From the NCBI GenBank assembly GCA_002426885.1, contig DINU01000023.1:10087-42050 (forward strand): 31,964 nt of DNA, given 5' to 3'. Within the stretch, counting starts at the first letter, position 1, and each line of letters begins with the position of its first letter. The notes beneath the pieces were generated by a model, which worked only from the letters and a program-made list of their open reading frames with translations, searched no databases and was not told where the DNA came from. Source of the DNA: Patescibacteria group bacterium UBA5532. Its GTDB lineage: Bacteria > Patescibacteriota > Gracilibacteria > BD1-5 > UBA2023. The position numbers and the translations under genes were made by a program. Of the stretch, positions 9,747-19,759 are shown one piece after another.

Positions 9747-10752
9747 ACATACTATGAGAAAAAGTCCTCCAGAAAAATCCAATCCAGAAAGGTGCGAACA
9801 ACATGATGTAAGTAGGACCGTCGCGGGTGCCGTACAAAGAAGGCGTGGGGGACTCCACACAATACTCAATTGCACTCACAAACCACCTGGGTTTTTCCAG
9901 TCATGGAAAAGTATTCTGACATGGCTTGAAGAAATACAAGTACCCAGGAATGCCAAACTGTGAACAATATTCGATATTCTGAAAACTACCCCCTCCCAGC
10001 CACACGAACTTCCGCCTCATATACCAGACATTCAGGTCAATCGTCTCCGGAAGCTTCAGAGGATTCTCGTGAAACACACGATAGACATCGATCATCTTCA
10101 TCCCTGCATCTTTCGCTTTCTTCATCTTGCAGATACGAAGATGGCTGTCATACTACAGTGACTCTCCCTAGTATGAAGAATGCCAAAAGATATTACACCC
10201 GATGAAAAAAAACTCTTCCTTATCTGTATATTCGCCCGAATAGGGAAGATTCCCGATGATTATCTCAAGTATACCACTCCAGATGAGCTTATCACGGCAG
10301 TTTTGGGAGAAGAAATACAAGATGCTTTTATAGAAAAACATTCACGATACACTTGACCCAGTACTGCATATAGCTGGATGGGGCAAAATACCAGCGATGC
10401 TCAACATCAGAAACATGACACCATCGTCTCACATGATAGCTGGATGGAGCAAGGTACCAGCGCCCACACACTGAGGGATTATATAGATCTGACTCTCTGG
10501 GAAGAACCAGAATTTCAGGGGATATTTATGGTGGAAGAGATGAATAAGCTCTTCTGAGCTTTTGCACTCAGGATGATACTGCAAGGTAAGAGGAAAGAAT
10601 CAGAAAAACTAGAAGAAATACAAAAAGGTATCACCGGACTCGGTATAACACGGGAGCAAGCTCTGGCAAATTGGATTCTTTTTTTGAAAAGCGATTTTAC
10701 CTCTGATATGACTGTAGCACAATTCATCGCTCAAGAACTCGATACAATGTAG
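9742..10752 (+). CDS. Orphan protein of unknown function
   Basis: 336 residues from ATG 9742, or 332 from ATG 9754 (better supported by the promoter). It contains five in-frame UGA codons and stops at TAG. I recognise no domain. The N-terminal part is Arg/Pro/His-rich (RTVAGAVQRRRGG). The middle and C-terminal parts look like ordinary helical protein (PDEKKLFLICIFARIGK; FMVEEMNKLFG; LGITREQALANWILFL). Two short units (SWMGQNTS and SWMEQGTS) form an internal repeat 66 bases apart. Codon choice (more ATA, AGG, GTA) differs from neighbouring genes, which suggests recent arrival or weak selection. The opposite strand is also open over 9694-10155 under code 25, so the N-terminal third is less certain than the rest. 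Confidence 0.5.
10372..10466 (+). repeat. Imperfect tandem-like repeat inside the orphan gene
   Basis: Units AGCTGGATGGGGCAA (from 10372) and AGCTGGATGGAGCAA (from 10438), each continuing with TACCAGCG. The period is 66 bases, so the frame is kept and the protein repeats SWMxQxTS. Confidence 0.65.
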
Positions 10753-10812
10753 GAAATTGAAGGGAATTTTTCTATAATTCAGGATTTTTTTCGGTCTGAA
10801 TATTTTTCTCTC

Positions 10813-10841
10813 TTGTGTTTCTGAGAAAAATTTGGTACAAT
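10813..10841 (+). promoter_or_regulatory. Promoter of the 3D-domain gene
   Basis: -35 TTGTGT (10813-10818), 17-base spacer, -10 TACAAT (10836-10841). The ATG at 10849 is seven bases downstream, so the transcript is predicted to be leaderless. Confidence 0.6.
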
Positions 10842-10848
10842 TTGTACC

Positions 10849-11922
10849 ATGAAAACACGATCCACCTTTTCCCTTCTCACACTTCTACTCGCCCCAGTCT
10901 GAGTCGCCTCTGCCACGACTGGACAGATATTTACGACGACGGCATACTACTCGCCGACCCCATATCAGTCATACTATCTCTACGGAAGTTACGAAGCCGA
11001 GAAGCGAGTCCAGGGAGAGGGTATCGCCTGAGCAAGTGGAGAAAAAGTCGCGCTCGGGATGCTCGCTGCGCCGTCAACATACGCATTCGGGACGAAGATA
11101 TCACTCGAAGGACTCGGAGTCGGAAGTGTGCTGGATCGCTGAGGTGCGATCGTCTCTGCGACTGCTTCGGGTGGGAATGATCGGATCGATATCTGGATGG
11201 GAGTCGGGGAAGAAGGACTGAAAAAAGCCATCGCATGGGGACGACGTGATGTCATCGGGACGATCGTCGACGCGGAGGAAGTGGTTACACTCGATATTTC
11301 GAGCATAGATACAGACTCTATTCGATTACCAGCTCAGGTACAGAATCAGACCCGAACTCAAGTACAGACTCAGAAAAAGACCGCCCCAATGACGAAATTC
11401 CAGTCAGAGCTCTTCGAGAAGCTCACGACACTCGGATATACCGGTGCCACTCTGACGGAAAAAATCATACAGTATCAGCTCAAGAATGGCATCATCTCGA
11501 GTCGAGCGGATGCATGAGCTGGAATCTATGGACCGAGAACTCGCGCATCACTCGAGGAGATTGCAGGAGGTAAAAGTACTGCATCGACAGAAAATACGGA
11601 GGAAAATACTGTCTCACCCGAAGAGCATTCACCCGTTCTCGAAAGTATCGTCGGAAATACACAGTATCGCGATGTACTTGCGGAAGTCGAGAGTTTTGGT
11701 ACGCCAGAACTCGGAGAAGTATGAGTCCATGTCCGGAAGCTCCAGATTTTTCTCCGAGACCGCAATTATCTCGCTGTGAAAGATACTGCCTATTTCTGAC
11801 CACTGACAGAAGAAGCACTGCAGAAATATCAGGGGGCGCATACTCTTTTTCCCTCTGGAAAAATCGATATCGCCACGAAAGATGCGATGATTCTCGATCT
11901 TCTTAACGCAAGTGAGTCATAA
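10849..11922 (+). CDS. Secreted 3D-domain (RlpA-like barrel) protein with two peptidoglycan-binding-like repeats
   Basis: 357 residues with six UGA-glycines. A Sec signal peptide (MKTRSTFSLLTLLLAPVGVASA) comes first, with a UGA in its hydrophobic core. Then comes a 3D-type double-psi beta-barrel (about residues 28-145) with the Asp-rich motifs VLDRGGAI and RIDIWMG and a closing AIAWGRRDVIGTIV. Pfam 3D domains of this kind sit in lytic transglycosylases and Rpf-like cell-wall proteins. A Gln/Thr-rich linker leads to two segments resembling peptidoglycan-binding domain 1 (about residues 183-240 and 290-355; motifs IYGPRTRASL and YFGPLTEEALQKYQ, each with the typical GPxT turn). Likely role: exported cell-wall remodelling. 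Catalytic activity is not proven. Confidence 0.8.
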
Positions 11923-11930
11923 GGAAAACA

Positions 11931-11957
11931 TTGAATTTAAAAGAAAATTTATATAAT
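11931..11957 (+). promoter_or_regulatory. Promoter of the GT4 pair
   Basis: -35-like TTGAAT (11931-11936), 15-base spacer, -10 TATAAT (11952-11957). The ATG at 11964 follows after six bases: a predicted leaderless mRNA. Confidence 0.55.
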
Positions 11958-11963
11958 CTTGCT

Positions 11964-13091
11964 ATGCAAGATTCTTTTTTTCATGGGAAAAAAATCGCCA
12001 TCGTGACAGACTGGCTTATCGACTTCGGTGGAGCCGAGCTCGTCGTGAAGCATCTTCTCGAGCTCTTTCCTGAGGCGAATATCTACACGAGCGTCTGTCA
12101 TATGGATCATCCGATGCTCGAATGACATCGGATTTTTACGAGTTTTCTCCAGAAGATTCCGATCCTCGGGAAGAAACATAAACTCGCGGGAATCCTCCGT
12201 CCATTCGCTTTTCGGCGATTTGATCTCTCGGAGTATGATGTGATTCTCTGCTCTTCTTCAGCAGAGTCGAAGAATATAAGTCTCGGAAAGTGGCGGAAAA
12301 AAAGTGATGCGAAGGTATTTGTCTACTGTCACACGCCGATTCGTTATTATTGGAGTCATTATGAGGAATATCTCAAGATGATGGAATTTGGCTGGCTGAA
12401 TCCGCTTGCGCGTTTTTTCCTTCCGAAAATGATCCACTGGCTTCGGAGGCTCGACTATGAATCCGCGCAGAAAGTGGACTTTTTTATCGCGAATTCCGAG
12501 ACCACGCGTACGCGAATCGAGGAGTATTATAATCGGGAAAGTACCGTCATCTATCCATGAATCGAGATACCCGAGGGAAAACAAGTCGAGAAAGGATCAT
12601 ATTTCATCTCCGTGTGACGCTGTATTCCGTATAAGCGATTTGATCTTCTTGTCGATACCTTTCATAAAAATGGAAAAAAGCTCATCCTCTGCACGGCGAC
12701 GGATACGGAACTTTTTCGGACATTACGCGCACGATCTGGACCGAATATCGAGTGGAAATTCCGCGTTTCTAATGAAGAGAAAGATGCACTCATCGCGTCA
12801 GCACGTGCATTTCTCTTTCCGCCAGAAGAAGACTTCTGACTCGTTCCCGTCGAGGCGATGGCACTCGGGACACCCGTCATCGCCTATGGAAAATGAGGTG
12901 CGACGGAGAGTGTCATCGATGGTGTGACAGGAGTGTTTTTCCCATCACAGAAACGAGAATCGATCGACGAGGCACTGGAGCGATTCGAGAAAATCGAGTG
13001 GAATTATGAGGAAATCCGCGCTCGCGGAAGAACGTTTTCGAAGGAAAATTTCGAGAAGAATATAGAGCATTTTATCCAGCGCCATGTCTAA
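11964..13091 (+). CDS. Glycosyltransferase family 4 (first of a pair)
   Basis: 375 residues with five UGA-glycines. GT-B fold enzyme that transfers a nucleotide-activated sugar to a lipid-linked or glycan acceptor at the inner face of the membrane. N-terminal acceptor domain: KIAIVTDWLIDFGGAELV, then VYCHTPIRYYW. C-terminal donor domain: SVGRCIPYKRFDLLVD and the EX7E-type motif EEDFGLVPVEAMALGTPVIA (Gly292 is UGA), then GKGGATESV with another UGA. Length and motifs are standard. The start at 11964 matches the promoter spacing. The stop overlaps the next gene by eight bases, so translation of the two is coupled. The sugar is unknown. Confidence 0.93.
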
Positions 13092-14127
13092 AAAAATCCT
13101 TCAGATTTCCCCGTATTCATTCGATCACCCGGGCTGAGTCGAGCAGTATGCGAAGATACTTCAGCAGATTTTTCCTGAGAAAATGGAGACTTTTTCTGGC
13201 GGAAAAGAGTTTCCGATCGTCGAGCCTGTCACGCATTTTCCTTTTCCTGCTTTTTGGAAGGGAGATTTCTGGGGGATTTTTTCGACCATCTCGAGTGAAA
13301 ATACGTCGCATATTCTCTCGCATATTCGCTTTGCACCGACGACGTGGCTCGCTTTTTTTCTCGCACGACGGAGAAAAATCCCGTATATTCATGTCGAGCA
13401 TGGGACTGGATTTCTGATCCATCGGAATCCCTTTATCGCATGGGTCGCGAAGATGGTCGATCTTACGATCGGACGATATATCATCCGTCATGCGGATCAG
13501 GTCGTCGCGATCAGTCATACTGGGAAAAAATGGATTCAGGAGACATTTGGGCGTGAAGATATCTCGGTGATCTATCGTGGTTTTGACTTTCCAGTGCAAG
13601 AACGAGTGAAGAATACCATACCAAAACTCGGATTCGTCGGGAGACTCACAGGACTGAAGCACCTCGATGGGCTTATCGAGTCACTCGAAACGATCCGATC
13701 AGAATCATGGAATCTCGAGATTGTCGGTGATGGAGAGGAGCGAGAATCGCTCGAGCAACTCGCACACGAGAAAAATCTCTCGGAAAGAATTCACTTTCTC
13801 GGAGGACAATCGCATGACTGGATCATGCATGAATTCTATCCGACAGTCGATATCTTTATCAATCCAAGTCTGCAGGAGTGACTGCCGACTGGAGTCATCG
13901 AAGCACTCGGGATGGGGTGTCAGGTGATCGCGACCGATGTCGGTGGGACATGTGAGATAGATGGGATTGTCTGTATTCCAGCAAATAATATGATAGCACT
14001 CACCGATGCTATTTGCGCAGGTCTCCGAGAGAAAAATACGAGAAAATACACCCCACACCAGTTTTCTCTTGAGCGAATGCGATACGAATATGAGACACTT
14101 TTTCTGAAAACGACTGACAAAATGTAG
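13084..14127 (+). CDS. Glycosyltransferase family 4 (second of a pair)
   Basis: 347 residues with two UGA-glycines (HPG-G-VEQYA near residue 17 and Gly266). GT-B fold with an N-terminal domain carrying IPYIHVEHGTGFLI and VVAISHTGKKWI. The donor domain has LGFVGRLTGLKHLDGLI, LEIVGDGEERE and the family signature SLQEGLPTGVIEALGMG. Its ATG lies inside the end of the preceding GT4 gene, in another frame. The two enzymes probably add successive sugars in one pathway. No membrane segment is seen. A DNA run reading as VGGTCE follows the signature, as expected. The sugar donor and acceptor cannot be told from sequence. Confidence 0.92.
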
Positions 14128-14159
14128 AAATTTTTTCATTTTTCTATATAGTGCATCCC

Positions 14160-14561
14160 ATGCAAGAACACTTTCGTTACATCATCGCCGGGCTGGTACT
14201 GCTGATTTTTTACCTTCTGTATCTGATTCTGCACGATAAATACAGCGATTATCAGATAAATGAATATATCACGTTTCTCGAGCAGGATAATGCTGCTCGC
14301 ACGGAGACGATCGCCGAGAAAGAGCTCTATAATGCATATGTTCGGACACCTGCGTACGAGACACGCATCGCGAAGGCGACACAGGGGAAAAAACTTCCCG
14401 GAGAGGAAATCATCCATATTATCTCGAGCGAAGATGCGGCACAAAATACGACGATCAATGTAAGCGAGCAGATTCAGTCGGCCCTGAAGTCCGATGAAAA
14501 TCCGACGAAGGGAATGTCGAATCCCGAGAAATGGATCTATTATCTCACGAAAAATCTCTAG
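14160..14561 (+). CDS. Bitopic membrane protein with coiled-coil region (FtsB/DivIC-like topology)
   Basis: 133 residues, no UGA. A short cytoplasmic start is followed by one strong helix (about residues 7-24, IIAGLVLLIFYLLYLI), a charged helical stretch rich in Glu/Lys/Ala, and a polar tail ending with NPEKWIYYLTKNL. One membrane helix plus an extracytoplasmic coiled coil is the plan of FtsB/DivIC septum proteins, but the sequence match is too weak to claim that function. ATG 14160 was chosen over GTG 14151 because an AT-rich TATATA (14145-14150) lies nine bases upstream of it. The next gene starts one base after the stop. Confidence 0.6.
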   Translation: MQEHFRYIIAGLVLLIFYLLYLILHDKYSDYQINEYITFLEQDNAARTETIAEKELYNAYVRTPAYETRIAKATQGKKLPGEEIIHIISSEDAAQNTTINVSEQIQSALKSDENPTKGMSNPEKWIYYLTKNL

Positions 14562-14562
14562 T

Positions 14563-15213
14563 ATGTTCGTAGAAAGAGATCGTATTATCGATGATGGAGG
14601 GGCAGGATTTTCATTTCCGATTTTTACGGTGGAAAATCCCTTTCTATCGGTACGCATCGATGAATATGGAGTATGAAAATGATATATACTTCCGCTCACT
14701 CCGGCACAAGAGCTAGAGATACTCGAGGAGCTTCTCAGTCAAAAATGAAGAATGCACGTACTCGGATGGTCAAGCGGAAAAATCGTCTCGCGCATGCGTG
14801 AGCACTATCTCGAGGAATGATGGTATGATCCGATCATGAAGCAGTGTACTTTTTCAGCCATTCCACGGGTGACACTCGGGAGCACGATCGATACACTCGC
14901 TTTCTCAGAGAATATGCTCGGGAAAAAATCTGCGACTCATATATTCTCGCCACCGATCCGTACGACGACCGATCGGAAAGAGATCATCGCAGGTGTAAAT
15001 GAAGGAATTATCACGACGATCGAGCTCTCAGAACTTCACGAAAGTGCGGGGGAAAAAGTCTCCACACTGCTCTACGATGAGTATATCTCACCTTTTCGAC
15101 TGGGGCAGGTCATCAGCTATGGATACCAGAAAATCAGTGGAGAGGAAAAATCTCTGACTCCTGATCGGATTCTGATAGTCCAAAAGAGGGAAAATTCTCC
15201 TCTGATTTCATAG
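14563..15213 (+). CDS. Orphan protein, ended by an in-frame TAG
   Basis: 216 residues to the TAG at 15211-15213, with four UGA-glycines (three between 14676 and 14750, one near 14818). I recognise no family. Readable segments include RIDEYGVGKGYILPLTPAQE, HVLGWSSGKIVSRM and GVNEGIITTIELSELH. The protein looks soluble, with no signal peptide or membrane helix. It begins one base after the preceding gene, so the two are cotranscribed. The frame does not end naturally at the TAG: it stays open for 76 more codons of protein-like sequence (see next entry). This is therefore either a truncated product or the first half of a gene with a nonsense codon. Confidence 0.6.
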
Positions 15214-15444
15214 TTCACGCTACACTCTTTTTTTTATTATCTCACGAATGTAGGAATACGTTTTCGTGAACAGTGCGGGGCTGAGTTTCTCCAAGGAATC
15301 GAGTGTGGAGCGGGAAAACTGCCTCGCGATCAGAAATTCGCACTCGTGAACGCATCACAAATCGAATCCCGAGACCTGAGTTATCTCAGTGCAATACGAG
15401 AGAAAATGAAATACCACTGAATGAAGCAAACACTGTGTCCGTAA
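15214..15444 (+). other. Same-frame continuation of the orphan gene beyond TAG
   Basis: Reading on in the same frame after the TAG gives 76 sense codons to TAA at 15442. The sequence is protein-like (FFYYLTNVGIRFREQCGAEF; LPRDQKFALVNASQIES) and includes one UGA (codon at 15418). No ATG, GTG or TTG occurs near its beginning, so it is unlikely to be a separate gene. A bidirectional terminator follows immediately, which suggests this was the original end of the gene. Confidence 0.55.
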
Positions 15445-15447
15445 AAA

Positions 15448-15476
15448 AATAACCCAGAATTCTGGGTTATTTTTGG
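15448..15476. terminator. Bidirectional terminator between the orphan gene and pyk
   Basis: Perfect 12-bp inverted repeat AATAACCCAGAA/TTCTGGGTTATT with T-rich flanks on both strands. It serves the two convergent units. Confidence 0.85.
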
Positions 15477-15495
15477 AGAAAATTTATTCAGTATA

Positions 15496-16932
15496 CTATT
15501 CGAGCATATCCGAGAGCGTCGCAATCTCCATAACGGGGATCTCTCGATCAGAGCGCTCGAGATCCGTCACGATTACGACTTTATCAGTCATCGTAAAGAG
15601 CTGTTTTTCACGAAGCCAGTGAAGCGCATGAGTGACATTTTCTTCATGTGTCTGACTCCAGTTCTCGAGTGCGACCGCTGTAATCCCGTAGAGCATATTC
15701 ATAAATCCACGAGATCTCTCATCGCCAGTGAAGGCAAAGACCGGGACATCAGGACGAAATGCTGCTGCAAGTCGAGCAAGCAGTCATGACTTCGTGAAGA
15801 TGATCACAGCACGCGTACCGAGGATATTTGCTGTAGAAATCGCCGCGCTGATCAGTGCCTTCTTCTCGATATCACGCTCTCGAAGTCCAGTATCTGTGTA
15901 CGGCGTACATCCCCAGTGTGTTACTCCTTCGGCTTCCTGAATGACTTGTGTCATCATTCCCACTGCCTCGATCGGGTATTTTCCCATTGCCGTCTCTCAT
16001 GAGAGCATCGTCGCGTCTGTCCCCTGCTTCACTGCGTTAAAAATATCACCGACTTCTGCACGCGTCGGATATGGATACTCCATCATGCTTTCGATCATTT
16101 GTGTCGCGACGATCACGATCTTTCCTCGTTCTCGACATGCACGAATAATATCTGCCTGATAGAGTGGAATCTTTGCGATCGGCATCTCGATACCGAGGTC
16201 ACCGCGCGCGACCATGATCCCATCAGAAGCATCTGCGATTCCCTCGATATTATCCATACCTTCTTCATTTTCTATCTTCGAGATGATGCGGATCGCTGAT
16301 CCACCATTCTGATCGAGAAATGTCCGAATATCGTGGACATTCTGTGCTGTACGGATAAAAGATGCCGCGATAAAGTGGAACTGTAACTCGACTCCGAGGA
16401 GAATATCCGCACGATCTTTATCTGTCATTCCAGGTAGTCTGAGTACGACTCATGGAAGATTAATGTGTCGTCGTGATCCTATAAGTGCATCATTCTCGGC
16501 GCGCGCGACGACGTATCCCTGATGACAGGAGATAGCACGTGCATGAAAGAGTCCACTATCGATCTCGATCGCTCATCCGGGTTTTACATCTTCAGCGAGA
16601 AGTGCATAATCACAGAACAGTGATTTTTTCTCAGGAAATGGCGACGTCTCTGTCGTGTAGATAATAAATTCCTCACCATTCGAGAAAGGAATTTTCTCAG
16701 ATACATCCCCCGTACGAATCTCTGGACCTTTCGTGTCGAGCAGGAGAGAAAAATCTGTTTTTCCAGAAGCATTCAGTGCTCGGACACGCGCTACGAGCTC
16801 ACGCGTCGTATCGTGTTTCGCGTGGGAAAAATTGATACGTAAAATATTCAGCCCCTTTTCGTAGAGCGCAATAAGCTTCTCATCAGACTCGGAAGATGGT
16901 CCGATCGTCCCGATAATTTTCGTCTTTTTCAT
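15496..16932 (-). CDS. pyk: Pyruvate kinase
   Basis: 478 residues with four UGA-glycines. Catalyses phosphoenolpyruvate + ADP to pyruvate + ATP, the last step of glycolysis. N-terminal motifs KTKIIGTIGPSSES and LRINFSHAKHD; substrate region LLLDTKGPEIRTG; the signature IISKIENEEGMDNI followed by MVARGDLGIEMP; then ATQMIESM and MLSGETAMGKYP, whose Gly is a UGA codon (15997-15999). The C-terminal domain (FTKS to the end) is regulatory in the family. Length matches the usual 470-480. ATG 16932 gives a normal N-terminus. The gene lies 66 bases after a small membrane-protein gene on the same strand. Presence of pyk shows at least the lower glycolytic end is retained. Confidence 0.96.
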
Positions 16933-16998
16933 AATGGAAAGAAAAGAAATAACGGCGAGAGTGTATATAAAAACCCTCGGATTACAACAGGAATTCTA

Positions 16999-17502
16999 TT
17001 ATTTCTTCAGTTTTCTCCTCTGAAGCTGGCATGTCTCGAGGTGCGCATAGAGATCGTAGACGCCGTATATGAGCACGAGCACGCCGATCGTCTTGAGCTC
17101 GATCCCACTTCATGGGAGCGAAGTCATGATAGGGAGAAATCCGAGCATACTCGCGATCGTCAGTCCACAACACGTCGACCCAGAAATTATCACCGAAATC
17201 AGTCCACCAATTCCAGCAAGCAGAGTTCATTTTCAGTTTTCATTTTTTTGACCGAAAATAAGCGAGCGATAAAGGATCCCGACGATGAGAAGTGGAAACA
17301 AAAAGATCGTCACGATCGAAAGAAAAATATCGAGATTCGCATGAAAAACGCCATGATTCCCACGGATCAGATCAGCCTGACTGAAGAGCGACCAGAGCCA
17401 GAATAAAAATCCTGCAAGAGTCATGTAGGAAATCGCAAGTGCTGGCCTCGAGAATGGCTTCAGAAGATTCTGAAAAAACATGGATTCGAAATACGGATCC
17501 AT
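16999..17502 (-). CDS. Multispanning membrane protein with a Cys-Cys motif
   Basis: 167 residues with three UGA-glycines. About four membrane helices: residues 22-42, 55-80, 93-115 and 130-150. A short loop with a UGA (GQKNENGKGT) precedes the motif ISGSTCCGLTIASMLGFLP, and a third Cys sits near the C-terminus (LETCQLQRRK). Paired cysteines at the start of a helix occur in metal or thiol-redox membrane proteins, but this one is not recognisable to me. It lies between gatA and pyk on the same strand. With UGA as stop the gene would split into two unrelated pieces; as Gly it forms one coherent membrane protein. Confidence 0.65.
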
Positions 17503-17520
17503 TATAGTGTAAGTCAGAAA

Positions 17521-18936
17521 TTATTGCAATTTTAATGCCTGTTCGAGAACATGTCCGACGAGAAAACACTGTTCCTCTCAGAGTCGTGGTCCGAGAATCT
17601 GCATACCGACAGGAAGTTGCGCGCTCGGATCATCTTCTGGCGATGTTTTCCCGACTGGGATGACGAGCCCTGGAAGTCATGCGAGTGATGCGGGAATCGT
17701 GAAAATATCTGAGAGATACATTTTCATCGGATCATCGATTTTTTCCCCGATTTTCCATGCGACCGATGGAGATGTGGGTGTCACGATAACATCGACTTCT
17801 TCGAATGCTTTCGCAAAATCATCTCGGATTAGCTCTCGCACGAGTGTCGCCTTTTTATAATACGCATCATAGAAACCAGAGGAGAGCACGAACGATCCGA
17901 TCATGATACGTCGCTTCACTTCACTTCCGAGTGATTGTGTGCGGGATTTATTGCGATCATACGGATCGAATGTCGAGAATCCGAAGCGAATTCCGTCATA
18001 GCGTGCCATATTCGCAGAGACTTCCGCAGGGACGATGACGTAGTAGACCGCGAGTCCGTACTCTGTGTGAGGCAGTGAAATATTCCGGATTTCTGCACCA
18101 AGCGATCGGAGCTTCTCGATCGCATCTTCGATCGATTTTTTTACTCCAGGATCGATCCCTTCGATAAAATATTCTTTCGGAACTCCGACTTTTACTCCTT
18201 TCAGATCAGATCGCTCCCAGATAGATGGATCGATCTTCGGGTCTTCGGAGAGGCTCGTCGAGTCGAGAGGATCGTATCCCGACATAATCTCATAGAGAAA
18301 TTCTGCATCTCGGACGTCTTTCGTGAGTGTCCCTGGACAGTCGAGAGATGATGCCATCGCGATGACTCCTGAGCGACTATTTCTTCCATATGTTGGCTTA
18401 AATCCGACGATCCCGCACATACTCGCTGGCTGTCGTATACTTCCTCCTGTGTCTGTCCCGAGTGCTGCTGGCGCGAGTCATGCTGCGACAGCGACAGCTG
18501 AACCTGAGGAAGATCCGCCAGGAATACGACTCGGATCGAGCGGATTTCGTGCTGGACCGAAAGCAGAGTTTTCGCCACTTCCTCCCATCGCGAACTCATC
18601 CATATTCGTCTTCCCGAGAGAAAACATTCCCGCATCTTTCAGGTGCGTAACGACCGTCGCATCATATGGCGGGACAAAATGCTCGAGCATTTTTGAGCTC
18701 GCTGATGTGCGTTTTCCTTTTTCGCAGAAGACGTCTTTTACAGCAATCGGCACTCATGCGAGTGGGAGCTCTGGCGCGATTTCTTCCGTCTCAGTATGAA
18801 TCGTGAGAAATGCATTCAGATCGGGATTCCGTTCCTCTGTCTTCTGGATAAAATATTCCTGGACTTCTTTTGCTGTGAAAGTACCATCTTTAATACCGCG
18901 AACCAAGTCACGAAGTGTAAAATCAGAGAAATTCAT
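17521..18936 (-). CDS. gatA: Glutamyl-tRNA(Gln) amidotransferase subunit A
   Basis: 471 residues with four UGA-glycines. GatA is the amidase of the GatCAB complex: it frees ammonia from glutamine, which GatB uses to convert Glu-tRNA(Gln) (and often Asp-tRNA(Asn)) to the amidated form. The Ser-cisSer-Lys triad is visible: Lys67 in PIAVKDVF, Ser142 in IPGGSSSGSA and Ser166 in TDTGGSIRQPAS. These are spaced exactly as in known GatA proteins (75 and 24 residues apart). One UGA follows the Ser-rich loop (AVAVAA-G-LAPAALG). The C-terminal PVGMQILGPRLGEEQ is also typical. gatB and gatC are not adjacent. Its own promoter lies at 18958-18985. Confidence 0.96.
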
Positions 18937-18957
18937 AATGGATGAAAAATTTGTCCG

Positions 18958-18985
18958 AGTATAAGGAAAGAAGGAGAAAAAACAA
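18958..18985 (-). promoter_or_regulatory. Promoter of gatA
   Basis: Minus strand: -35 TTGTTT (18980-18985), 16-base spacer, -10 TATACT (18958-18963). The ATG is about 20 bases further. No other feature is visible in 18986-19160. Confidence 0.6.
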
Positions 18986-19167
18986 GTGAACTCTGACAAA
19001 ATATGAAAAATTTTTTGAGCTTCTGCGCCCGAAGATCGCAGTGCTGGGAGAGAAATTCTACTACCCAGGAGCAAAATCTACCGCCTTTTCACAGTGAATA
19101 TCCAGGGTATTCAAATTTCCCTTCGACTTTCAAGGATTCTTCATGAAATACTTCCTTCAAAATCAAA

Positions 19168-19195
19168 TTTGCTTTTCTCCTTTTTTCTCTATAAT
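19168..19195 (+). promoter_or_regulatory. Promoter of rplK-tRNA-efp
   Basis: -35-like TTTGCT (19168-19173), 16-base spacer, -10 TATAAT (19190-19195). The ATG at 19223 gives a leader of about 20 bases without a Shine-Dalgarno motif. Confidence 0.55.
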
Positions 19196-19222
19196 ACACA
19201 CACTTTTTTATAAAAAGATATT

Positions 19223-19651
19223 ATGGCGAAGAAACCTGTTCGTGTCGTAAAACTTCAGCTGAAAGCATGACAAGCAAATCCAGCTCCTCCAGTCGGTACC
19301 GCTCTTGGACCTACAGGAATACAGATTGCTGACTTCTGTAAGCAGTTTAATGATAGGACGAAAGATGAGATGGGAAAGATACTTCCTGTCGTGATTAATA
19401 TCTATGATGATAGAACATTTGATTTCTATACGAAGCAGCCACCTGCTACATGGTTTATTAAGGATGCTCTGAAACTTCAGTCAGGATCGAAGGAATCTCA
19501 TAAGACAAAGGTGGGACATCTTTCTACTGATGCTCTCAGAAAAATAGCAGAAGCAAAGATGCCAGACCTAAATGCAAATGATACAGAACATGCTATGTCT
19601 ATACTCGCTGGTTCTGCACGGAGCATGGGAGTGACGACGGATCTGAAATAG
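19223..19651 (+). CDS. rplK: Large ribosomal subunit protein uL11
   Basis: 142 residues, the normal length. Binds 23S rRNA in the GTPase-associated centre. The hallmark N-terminus is VVKLQLKAGQANPAPPVGTALGP, split here only for reading: KLQLKAGQANPAPP then VGTALGPTG. Gly16, in an invariant position, is the gene's only UGA (19268-19270). The C-terminal domain ends with GSARSMGVTT. Two small departures from the usual sequence are TALGPTG, where PALGQAG is common, and a long KILPVV segment. The usual partner rplA is not downstream; instead a tRNA gene begins eight bases after the stop and efp follows. Confidence 0.95.
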
Positions 19652-19659
19652 ATCCTTTT

Positions 19660-19734
19660 GGCGCTATCGTCTAGTGGTTAGGACATGGGATTCTCATTCC
19701 CAGAACCGGAGTTCGATTCTCCGTAGCGCTACCA
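19660..19734 (+). tRNA. tRNA-Glu (anticodon CUC)
   Basis: A complete cloverleaf of 75 bases with encoded CCA. Acceptor arms are GGCGCTA/TAGCGCT (first pair G-U), D arm GTCT...GGAC, anticodon arm TGGGA-TTCTCAT-TCCCA with anticodon CTC at 34-36, and T arm CGGAG-TTCGATT-CTCCG. The sequence CGTCTAGTGGTTAGGAC is typical of tRNA-Glu. CUC reads GAG. It lies eight bases after rplK and 25 before efp on the same strand, so it is probably cut from a shared transcript. The tRNA-Gly(UCA) that the recoding needs is not seen in the window. Confidence 0.95.
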
Positions 19735-19759
19735 TTTTTATTTTTCATCATTTTCGGTT

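Noticed and set aside
9694..10155. A minus-strand gene opposite the orphan plus-strand gene
   Set aside because: It is open only because code 25 has two stops; the plus frame is more than twice as long, has a consensus promoter and a clear end. Kept as a caveat only.
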